DNA of 20,348 nucleotides from a virus: the IMG/VR virus record IMGVR_UViG_3300020172_002910, positions 1 to 20,348 of that record, one strand, 5' to 3'. A model generated the notes under the pieces. The model was not told the DNA's origin. It searched no databases and saw only the letters and a program-made list of their open reading frames with translations. Numbering within the stretch: the stretch's first letter is position 1; each line of letters opens with the position of its first letter. A program made the position numbers and the translations under genes. This document shows, in pieces, positions 6,884 to 13,453 of the stretch.

Positions 6884-8474
6884 CTTTTCTTTTTAAAACT
6901 ACAAAACGACCTTTTCCTTGAGGTGTATCAAATCCAAGACTAACATCTTTTCTGAAGTATCCTGGTATTCTGTTAAATTTATTGTCAGTTAAATTAGCGT
7001 ATATTTTATGATAATTTTTAGTATCATTATTATCTAAAGATGCTATACCAATATATTCTGGTTCTACTTCTTCAGCAAAATCTAATATAACTTTGTACAT
7101 TGTGTTTAGAATCTTAATATAGTTTTCTTTACCTTGTTGTGGTGCAGAAGTTTTATTATCTTTAGGATGAAACATTATGTTATAAAAGTCACCACCATCA
7201 TCATATGGGTTTTTAACTTGTGCTATATCATAAACATATATTATATCTCCTACTTGAAATTTTCCATTAGTTAAACCACCATATATCTCAGCAGCATTAC
7301 TTGGATTTAAAGTAAGTTCATTTATAGTATGCCATAGATTTTCAGTTAATGTTTTTGGATAATTAAATTTATGATCATCTAAAACATGTTCATTTATTGA
7401 ATTCTTAATACTGTCTTCCCAATTTCTAAACATCATATTTCCTTTTTCATATGCTTCTTTTTCTATATCCGGGAGATTTCCATCTTCGTTTGTGTTGGTA
7501 GTGGTAATATTACCTAATCTACCTTCTAGGTTCTGCATATGGTGAACCATTTCATGAGCGTAAGAACGTAATACGTCTTTTGGATGTCTTCCTAAGGTAT
7601 ATAATGTGATTGATTTTTCACCGGGATTGTAATAGGCTGTGTATCCAAGCAATTTTTCGGCATTTTCAATATCATCATTTATAACCTTTATTTTAGGAAA
7701 CGGTTTGATATTCATCCCGTTATCCATCATGTGTTTAGTTAAAGATACGACCCCTTTCTTGAGATTCCAACCGTTTTCGTGGTTTTCTTTTGAAGGATTA
7801 TTGTCATATCCACATTTATGGCAAATATATAAATCATCTCCACCATCTGCTATGGACCAATGCCAACCGCAATTATCACAAACTATTTCATCTCCAACTA
7901 TTGCTTCTTGAACTGGTTGGTTTTTTAAAGCTTGTAATTGAGCTATAACATTGGAAGGATTATCATATAATATTCCTATACCACCTGCTTTTTGAAATGC
8001 TCTAATATTTTCTGGTTTATCGTCGATTAAAATAGTGTTTGGACGAGCAAATGCCGCTTTTTGGCTTCCGCTTCTTGTCCAGTTTGTTTTAATTTTACCA
8101 ATATTATCTTTTAACCAATCTTCTTTACCTACAATTGGAGCGTCCCAGAAACGTTTTCCTGTTTCAGCTTGTTTAGCTTTAGATAATTCAGGTACCGCTG
8201 ATAGTATTTCTACTTTATTAAAATTATTTTTTATATAATTTACCATTTCCTCAGCTCCCGGTAACCATTTAGCACTAGACCAGAATTCTAAATTATCAAT
8301 AGTATCAGATGCCTTGATAGGACGTTTTTCGCCTGTTTCAGGATCATCTATTATCATTGATTTTAAGCGTTCAGAATAATTGGTTAAAGTATCATCTATA
8401 TCCAAATACACGGTATAGTCTTGATTCTTTTGTTCTAAAAGATCCTTAATTAATTCTTGAACGAGTTGGTTCAT
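6876..8474 (-). CDS. Fusion: HAD phosphatase, zinc ribbon, HExxH metallopeptidase and C-terminal domain
   Basis: A 532-residue protein with at least four parts. Residues 1-14 (MNQLVQELIKDLLE) resemble a leader ending LLE. Residues 19-185 form a HAD domain with motif I VYLDIDDTLTNY (D25, D27) and late acidic pair ILIDDKPENI (D151-D152). Residues 196-225 form a zinc ribbon with C199, C202, C218 and C221 (CDNCGWHW, CHKCGYDN). Residues about 240-370 form a zinc peptidase with the catalytic helix SYAHEMVHHMQNLEGR (H307, E308, H311). A likely third ligand is Glu in DIEKEAYEKGN (E338 or E340). Residues about 385-532 form a further alpha/beta domain. The linker NQPVQEAIVGDE could mark an old gene junction. 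The ATG overlaps the upstream stop by one base. Zinc-ribbon metallopeptidases of this kind are known to me as separate phage genes. The biological substrate is unknown. Confidence 0.85.
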   Translation of the reverse strand: MNQLVQELIKDLLEQKNQDYTVYLDIDDTLTNYSERLKSMIIDDPETGEKRPIKASDTIDNLEFWSSAKWLPGAEEMVNYIKNNFNKVEILSAVPELSKAKQAETGKRFWDAPIVGKEDWLKDNIGKIKTNWTRSGSQKAAFARPNTILIDDKPENIRAFQKAGGIGILYDNPSNVIAQLQALKNQPVQEAIVGDEIVCDNCGWHWSIADGGDDLYICHKCGYDNNPSKENHENGWNLKKGVVSLTKHMMDNGMNIKPFPKIKVINDDIENAEKLLGYTAYYNPGEKSITLYTLGRHPKDVLRSYAHEMVHHMQNLEGRLGNITTTNTNEDGNLPDIEKEAYEKGNMMFRNWEDSIKNSINEHVLDDHKFNYPKTLTENLWHTINELTLNPSNAAEIYGGLTNGKFQVGDIIYVYDIAQVKNPYDDGGDFYNIMFHPKDNKTSAPQQGKENYIKILNTMYKVILDFAEEVEPEYIGIASLDNNDTKNYHKIYANLTDNKFNRIPGYFRKDVSLGFDTPQGKGRFVVLKRKDV

Positions 8475-8860
8475 TATTTTAATTTTTGTATTAATTCTTT
8501 AGCTTTCGCTTTTTTATCTTCGATATCTTTTTTAGTTGTTCTATATTCTTCCATTGAAGATTTAAGTTCATCTAATTGTGTATCACGTGCTTTTAAAAGC
8601 TCAGTTGCTATACGATTAGCATCGGATTTGTTTTTGTAAATACCAACAACGTCTTCAGTACTTAATCCGCCTTTTATTTGGTTAGCGAAATAAAATATGT
8701 CTGATTGGAATAAAATATCGTCTTTAGTACTGTCTTTTGATGGTTTTGTTACTACAAAAAATTTACCTACTTCGTCTACTAAATCAGGATGTTTCGCTCC
8801 TTCAGATAATTCGCCTAGTTCGGCTGATTCTTTTAATAAATCTAATAATGATGTTCTCAT
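8474..8860 (-). CDS. Small leader-bearing protein, unknown function
   Basis: A 128-residue protein. The N-terminus MRTSLLDLLKESAELGELSE contains LKE|S at residues 9-12, a T4-type prohead-protease site preceded by a short helix. The middle (GKFFVVTKPSKDSTKDDILF, YKNKSDANRIATELL) looks like a small alpha/beta domain. The last 40 residues are a charged helix or coiled coil (SSMEEYRTTKKDIEDKKAKA). No known family is recognised. It overlaps the kinase gene by 4 nt upstream (ATGA) and the fusion-enzyme gene by 1 nt downstream, so the three are probably translated in step. Confidence 0.65.
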   Translation of the reverse strand: MRTSLLDLLKESAELGELSEGAKHPDLVDEVGKFFVVTKPSKDSTKDDILFQSDIFYFANQIKGGLSTEDVVGIYKNKSDANRIATELLKARDTQLDELKSSMEEYRTTKKDIEDKKAKAKELIQKLK

Positions 8861-9657
8861 GATAAGAATTGTTTAATTTTTGATTGTGCTTCTTTAGCAG
8901 AAACAGATGAATTAATTATATTTTGAGTTTGATCTGAATTTAGGAAGGATTGCATATCAGCGTTTAATTTAGCTGCTTGTTCTTTTGATTTTGCTTTTTC
9001 CTTATCGGTTTTAGGTTTAGCGTCTTTTGGAGTAAATGGATAGATATATTTTTGTAATATCGCTTCAATATCCTTTAAAGTCTCATCGTTACCTACATTT
9101 GATACCGATACAAAATTATCACCGAATAATTGTTGATATGTTTCGAAGTTTTTAGCTACGCTTAACCAGGTACTTAATACTGCTCCGGGATATAGGCTTC
9201 TATCTTCGCCTTTAGATTTTTCAAATCGTTTTTCGTTACGTTCTAATGCTGTTTCTAAGTCAGTATAAACATATAACATCATCACATCGTAACCAGCATC
9301 TTCAAGTTGTGTTTTAAGTTCTGTTGTGTTTTTAACAGATGCTGAAGTACCGTCTAATATAAAAGAATCCCCATTTGCTATCGCATTAGGGATTAATTCT
9401 GTTTTTATATTTTTGGTTGCAGCGGCCATTGCGGTTGCAAATTTACTACGTTCTTCTGCGCTGGCTGATTTTTGATTTAGTGTAAATCCTTGTTGTTTAG
9501 ATAAAGCGGCAATTGTATCGTCTAAGTTAAATACTTTTAGATTACTTAAATTTAAACCACCCAATACAGTACCTTTACCCGCACCTGGAGCGCCAGCAAG
9601 AATAATGGCTTTAGGTGAATTAGTCGCCTCTTTTAGTATGTTTAATAGTTTAATCAT
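8857..9657 (-). CDS. P-loop kinase, adenylate-kinase/zeta-toxin-like
   Basis: A 266-residue protein. The N-terminal leader MIKLLNILKE|A ends in an LKE|A site. The kinase core begins at residue 15 with strand AIILAGAPGAGKGT, whose Walker A has K28 and T30. NLDDTIAAL (D46-D47) and FILDGTSASV (about 99-108) occupy the positions of the substrate-binding and second acidic strands of nucleoside-monophosphate kinases and zeta-type kinases. Residues 134-158 (LETALERNEKRF...) are the Arg-rich lid-like region. The C-terminal 55 residues are Lys/Ala/Gln-rich and helical. It may phosphorylate a nucleotide, a sugar nucleotide or a polynucleotide end; sequence alone does not decide. The ATG overlaps the upstream stop by 4 nt. 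Confidence 0.8.
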   Translation of the reverse strand: MIKLLNILKEATNSPKAIILAGAPGAGKGTVLGGLNLSNLKVFNLDDTIAALSKQQGFTLNQKSASAEERSKFATAMAAATKNIKTELIPNAIANGDSFILDGTSASVKNTTELKTQLEDAGYDVMMLYVYTDLETALERNEKRFEKSKGEDRSLYPGAVLSTWLSVAKNFETYQQLFGDNFVSVSNVGNDETLKDIEAILQKYIYPFTPKDAKPKTDKEKAKSKEQAAKLNADMQSFLNSDQTQNIINSSVSAKEAQSKIKQFLS

Positions 9658-10106
9658 TTTAATTTTACTATAGTATTATCTCCGGATTGAGTAACTTCAG
9701 CACCAGGATATGCTCTTTTAATATAAGCTAAGTATATGTTTTTTCTTCTATCGTCATCCGTACCTTCTTTTTTAGCTGAGAATTGTAGGGTTTTGATTGA
9801 TTTATTTTTCTTTAATACCATTTTCATAGCTTCCTGTACAGTAGCCATTATGGATAACATTTCGAATCTATTAGTTAAGGTATGTTCATCACCACCTTTT
9901 TCATCATTATCTAACGCTTCAAAATTAGCGATTGCCGTTGGACCTTGACCTTCAATGTCTTCAACGGCAATGCTTAATTCATATTTTAACCCGGATTTTG
10001 TGGTAAAGTAAAATGTACTTATCCATTCGGGATCTACTTCCTTGTATGTAAATTTAAGAGGTGATGAATCTCCTATTTCTAATATTAAATCTTTAAATTT
10101 TATCAT
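9654..10106 (-). CDS. Leader-bearing small alpha/beta domain protein, conserved-type unknown
   Basis: A 150-residue protein, first gene of the 13-gene block. The N-terminus MIKFKDLILE|IGDSS fits the leader pattern (ILE at 8-10). A beta-rich part follows (STFYFTTKSGLKYELSIAVE), then a helix with MLSIMATVQEAMKMVLKKN, a strand IKTLQFSAKKE and a segment KNIYLAYIKRAYPGAEV. From memory this is a common aquatic-phage domain of unknown function. The C-terminal domain of the HAD/peptidase fusion (about residues 385-532) shows a similar order of elements by eye (IKILNTMYKVILDF, IYANLTDN, IPGYF), suggesting the same domain family. It follows a 45-nt intergenic gap with a promoter-like element. Confidence 0.7.
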   Translation of the reverse strand: MIKFKDLILEIGDSSPLKFTYKEVDPEWISTFYFTTKSGLKYELSIAVEDIEGQGPTAIANFEALDNDEKGGDEHTLTNRFEMLSIMATVQEAMKMVLKKNKSIKTLQFSAKKEGTDDDRRKNIYLAYIKRAYPGAEVTQSGDNTIVKLK

Positions 10107-10124
10107 AAACAGATGAATGTTACC

Positions 10125-10133
10125 TATAAATAT
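10125..10133 (-). promoter_or_regulatory. Candidate phage promoter element before the 13-gene block
   Basis: The sense strand reads ATATTTATA in the 45-nt gap 10107-10151, ending 18 nt before the ATG at 10106. This 9-mer is shared with the gaps at 3499-3542 and 15173-15219. It would drive the run of overlapping genes ending at 3543. Function is inferred from recurrence and position. Confidence 0.35.
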
Positions 10134-10151
10134 TAAAGAAATACGGACAAT

Positions 10152-10988
10152 TTATTTTTTCTTCTTAGTTGACTTTTTTGTTTCCTCAACAAGAAGCGCC
10201 GGTTTTCCAGTAGCTATTTTGATTGTTGTAGGTAAAGTCTCGGTTGCAGGTTTAGAATCCGGGTTTTCCATACGGTATATATCGTATATTTTTGTAAACA
10301 TATCAAAATGTTTTTCAATTTCCCCGATTTGTTTTAACTGCCATCCGTTACCTTGAATTTTATCTTTAGAAGGACCACGTGTAGATGATTTTAACCATAC
10401 TATACCTGTGTCGACTACTTTTTCATTGTGTGTTTCATTCCAAGCTTGAGCATAAGCTGCTAACTGTAAATTATATGAGCTATGAATTGAATTAGATGTT
10501 TTAATATCAAGTAAATGTAATTTTCCATCTATACGACAAATAATATCGGCTGTACCTGCAAATTCATATTCATCTGAGAATAAGTGATATTCAGTTGAGA
10601 TAAGTTCAGGTTGAATTGTGTTCCAGAAATCAGCGAATCGCAATATCATTCTCCAAACATCTAGATTAAATAAAGCATTTCCGTCTTTATCTATCCAGGT
10701 AATTTCGTTTCCTTCAAGGAAACTTTCAACTGCGTTGTGTACTTGAGTACCTTCCCAAGCTGCTTTTTGAGCTATAATATCACTATTGTGACCTACGTCT
10801 TTCAACCAACTGTGGAAATATTGGTTTTTAGGAAAATAATTTAAAATACTAGATACAGATGGGTAATATTTTTCATTACGTCTATAAAATCTTTTATCTA
10901 ATACGTTTACTTGTTTATTATCGTTGCTGTATTCTACAATTCTTTTAATTTTAGGATCGCGGATAATGTTTGAATGTTTATCAATCAT
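10152..10988 (-). CDS. PD-(D/E)XK nuclease (RecB/Cas4-type exonuclease-like)
   Basis: A 278-residue protein. The core motifs are in the order of the RecB-type PD-(D/E)XK superfamily. AAWEGTQVHNAVESFL carries the helix with H84. STEYHLF carries E133. FAGTADIICRIDGKLHLLD carries D148. LDIKTS carries D161 and K163. YNLQLAAYAQAW carries Q175 and Y179. All metal- and DNA-binding positions are present, so it should be an active nuclease. The C-terminus ends in a run of Lys (KKSTKKKK). Its ATG overlaps the primase stop by 4 nt (ATGA), which suggests a role in replication or recombination, such as end resection or removal of host DNA. The exact substrate is not determined. No iron-sulfur cysteine cluster of the Cas4 type was seen. 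Confidence 0.88.
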   Translation of the reverse strand: MIDKHSNIIRDPKIKRIVEYSNDNKQVNVLDKRFYRRNEKYYPSVSSILNYFPKNQYFHSWLKDVGHNSDIIAQKAAWEGTQVHNAVESFLEGNEITWIDKDGNALFNLDVWRMILRFADFWNTIQPELISTEYHLFSDEYEFAGTADIICRIDGKLHLLDIKTSNSIHSSYNLQLAAYAQAWNETHNEKVVDTGIVWLKSSTRGPSKDKIQGNGWQLKQIGEIEKHFDMFTKIYDIYRMENPDSKPATETLPTTIKIATGKPALLVEETKKSTKKKK

Positions 10989-11917
10989 AACATGAGTTTT
11001 TTAGCTAACAAGTCTGAAAAGTTTAAATAATCAGTTTCTTGTATAACATTGGTGAATTGTTTAAATCCCATTTCAGATGGGTCTTTGTCTTGCATATCAA
11101 CTAGATATACTTCTTTGCCTTCATTCATAAGTTGTTGGCAAAAGTTTAATGCTTGTTTTTGAGCATCTTTATCTAAAGCGATGTATATTTTAGAAACAGA
11201 CGACATAACAATTTTTTTCATTAAACTAGTTTGTATGTTTTTACCTAATAAAGGTATAACATTACGTTTAATAGCAATAGCATCAAATGGTCCCTCACAT
11301 AATACCAATGGTAAATCCCAATTTATAAAGAATTCAAATGGAATAATGTTACGAGAAACATTTGGGTTTTTATATTTGATTGGATTTGTTTTTTCGAAAC
11401 TGCGTGCTGTAAAATAATTTAAATTACCATTCTCGTCATAAGATGGTATTATAATACGATTGGCATATACTCCTTTTTCACAATATCCTAGATTATATTT
11501 TATAATATCACATTCAGTAATATTTCGTTTTTTCAAATAAGCCATAGCATGTTTAGCCATAATTGACTTAGATGGATTAACTAACGAAATAAATTCTTTA
11601 GGTAAACTAATTTTTTCAGTTGATGTTATTACGTTATAGTCCGTATCTGATTTTAGATAGGTTTTTAACTCAAGTATTTTTTCGGGTGGTGTATCTATTA
11701 ACTTGAATAGTTGTACAAGTTTTTTACCTTTCCTATCACAAGCCCAACAATGCCAAGCGTTTTCACCTTTAGCATTTTCAGTAAAATTAATTTCTAGTTT
11801 TGGTTTGTGGTGTTTACAGAAAGGGCAAGTATAAGCATAGTTGTTTCGTGCAGTGGATTTACCACTACCTAACACCGAGTTTGTAATTGCAATTAAAGCT
11901 TGATTTACCATAACCAT
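10985..11917 (-). CDS. DNA primase (zinc finger plus Toprim domain)
   Basis: A 310-residue protein that should make RNA primers for phage DNA replication. An N-terminal zinc finger uses C31, C34, C57 and C60, with H36/H37 nearby (YTCPFCKHHKPKLEI, AWHCWACDRKG), as in CHC2-type primases. The middle holds YLKKRNITECDI and NRIIIPSYDENGNLNYFTAR, typical of the primase RNA-polymerase fold. The Toprim domain has the catalytic Glu in LVLCEGPFDA (E208) and the metal-binding pair in IYIALDKDA (D249, D251). It is shorter than bacterial DnaG and lacks an obvious helicase domain, so a separate helicase is expected elsewhere. Two nearby ATGs are possible, at 11917 and 11911. It starts 12 nt after the GIY-YIG gene. 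Confidence 0.9.
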   Translation of the reverse strand: MVMVNQALIAITNSVLGSGKSTARNNYAYTCPFCKHHKPKLEINFTENAKGENAWHCWACDRKGKKLVQLFKLIDTPPEKILELKTYLKSDTDYNVITSTEKISLPKEFISLVNPSKSIMAKHAMAYLKKRNITECDIIKYNLGYCEKGVYANRIIIPSYDENGNLNYFTARSFEKTNPIKYKNPNVSRNIIPFEFFINWDLPLVLCEGPFDAIAIKRNVIPLLGKNIQTSLMKKIVMSSVSKIYIALDKDAQKQALNFCQQLMNEGKEVYLVDMQDKDPSEMGFKQFTNVIQETDYLNFSDLLAKKLML

Positions 11918-11929
11918 TAATATACAACC

Positions 11930-12397
11930 CTACTCTTGGGAAGCCAAATCTTTCGGGAAGAATTTTCCTAGTATATTGCTGTTAACCCATACTTTATCAT
12001 CGGCTAATACATCGTAATCGAATAGGTATTTAGTCTCATAGTAGGTTAATGCCTTCGATGACCTACATAAACGTAATACAACACGAGTGAGTTTATCAGT
12101 AGGCGTTGTTTTAGCCCATTGTTTAACTTCATCCGCGGAACCATAATATGTTTTCCAGTCAGATTCTTTAACTACTTTCTTTTTAGATGGGACACGACCA
12201 CGTTGAGTTGGTAAAGCAGCTAGTTCCTTTTTACCTAATTTTTTATTTGTGGTATGTTTAAATATTTTTTTGCCTATATACTGACGACCTGTTTCTAAAT
12301 TGGTTGTCATGTAAACGTAACCGTAATAATCATCTGTGTTGAAATTTGGATCATTCATAAGATCCTCAACATAGATGCATTTTTCTTTTTGCATCAT
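11930..12397 (-). CDS. GIY-YIG nuclease, SegE-like
   Basis: A 155-residue protein. The GIY-YIG signature appears as GYVYMTTN (residues 26-33) and RQYIGKK (38-44). Further family positions are SDWKTYYGSADEVK (79-92) and the catalytic Glu in LTYYETKYLFDYDVL (E121), with a final Asn-bearing element VNSNILGKFF. The order and spacing match, from memory, the SegE-type GIY-YIG endonucleases of T4-like phages. No separate DNA-binding module is evident, which is normal for this short type. It may be a homing-type endonuclease or a repair/host-DNA nuclease. Its position directly beside primase and PD-(D/E)XK genes fits either. Two adjacent ATGs exist at 12397 and 12394. Confidence 0.85.
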   Translation of the reverse strand: MMQKEKCIYVEDLMNDPNFNTDDYYGYVYMTTNLETGRQYIGKKIFKHTTNKKLGKKELAALPTQRGRVPSKKKVVKESDWKTYYGSADEVKQWAKTTPTDKLTRVVLRLCRSSKALTYYETKYLFDYDVLADDKVWVNSNILGKFFPKDLASQE

Positions 12398-12400
12398 AAC

Positions 12401-13450
12401 TTACATATCTATGTTTACTAATATTGTTGTATCTGTTGTTGCAGATGTTGGTAATGGTTGAGATAATTTTCCTACAGCAAGTAAATTTTGTGCTTCATCA
12501 TATAAACCTACTGTTGTTACATATGGAGCCCATTGTGAACTTGTTGTGTAAGATTGTAAAGAACCACTTGGATCTGTTTGTAACGTTGGGTTTAATGTAT
12601 AATTAAATTCATTTTCTCTAATAGTACACTTATATTGGTTTTCATAAATGGTAAGGGAAGATGAAAACGACATTGTTACATTTGAATAATTTATAAAACT
12701 TGTGATTAAATCCTGATCAGATAATCCGGAATAAGTATTAGCTCCATAAACTGTGGTACCATACAATCCATAACCATATCCTGATATATTTGAGGATGTG
12801 TCTGGTAGAGCAGGAGTACCTGTTATAGTTACAATTCCTTGACCATAGAAAATATTTCCTACTATAGGTGCATTACTTCCCGATAATAAAATATTTCCTT
12901 CACCATCGTCATATATAGTTCCACTAACTGAGGTAGCTATAAATGAGCTAGGTTGAATAAAATCTCCAAACAAACGTGATGGTATAGATAATATTCCAAT
13001 AATATCGTTTGCTCCGGTTGGAAAAAATTTCTTAAAGGTTAAGGTTGTTTGAAGATAGTTATCGTATAAACCGGGTGATGGAATTGTACCTACTAATACT
13101 CCTTCAACAGGTGTATTTCTAGGAACAAGTATGGGGACTGAATTAGGTATAAGACTTGCTGAGTTAGCAGTGTCCATATAACTATCAGGATTATAACTTG
13201 AACTTATATAATTACTATAGTATAGTTGTTTAATAGAATCATATATTAATTCTTGATCCTGTTTTGATATATAACCCGTTGATGGGTTAGAACCAGATAT
13301 CCATGGATCAGAATTAATGTTTTGACCTTGAAATCTATCGATTCCAACTATAGAAGAAGTAAATTGACTGCCTCTAAAGGTAAACGCTTTGTTTACCTCT
13401 AGTGGCGTCACAATGACATCAGATGTTAAAAGTTGTTTGAACGCTATCAT
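12401..13450 (-). CDS. Virion structural protein (paralog pair, second copy)
   Basis: A 349-residue Ser/Gly/Tyr-rich, beta-rich protein of the kind found in phage tails and baseplates. The N-terminus MIAFKQLLTSDVIVTPLEVN is followed by Asn/Ser-rich sequence. A segment with TIYDDGEGNILLSG and FYGQGIVTIT lies at about 179-210. The C-terminal module, about residues 270-349, contains NEFNYTLNP, VTTVGLYDEAQNLLAVGKLS and QPL, and matches the neighbour's C-terminus closely. I recall similar proteins from aquatic phage genomes, but their exact virion location is unknown to me. It starts 3 nt after the paralog and ends 3 nt before the GIY-YIG gene. Confidence 0.75.
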   Translation of the reverse strand: MIAFKQLLTSDVIVTPLEVNKAFTFRGSQFTSSIVGIDRFQGQNINSDPWISGSNPSTGYISKQDQELIYDSIKQLYYSNYISSSYNPDSYMDTANSASLIPNSVPILVPRNTPVEGVLVGTIPSPGLYDNYLQTTLTFKKFFPTGANDIIGILSIPSRLFGDFIQPSSFIATSVSGTIYDDGEGNILLSGSNAPIVGNIFYGQGIVTITGTPALPDTSSNISGYGYGLYGTTVYGANTYSGLSDQDLITSFINYSNVTMSFSSSLTIYENQYKCTIRENEFNYTLNPTLQTDPSGSLQSYTTSSQWAPYVTTVGLYDEAQNLLAVGKLSQPLPTSATTDTTILVNIDM

Positions 13451-13453
13451 TCA

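Noticed and set aside
8474-9657. Kinase plus 128-aa protein as a zeta-epsilon toxin-antitoxin pair
   Set aside because: Gene order and size alone suggested it, but both proteins carry leader-type N-termini and the 128-aa protein shows no epsilon-like three-helix pattern. A packaged enzyme fits better.
11849-11872. Walker A-like GSGKST near the N-terminus of the primase
   Set aside because: It directly precedes the zinc finger, with no P-loop fold, hydrophobic strand context or Walker B. The protein is explained by primase domains.
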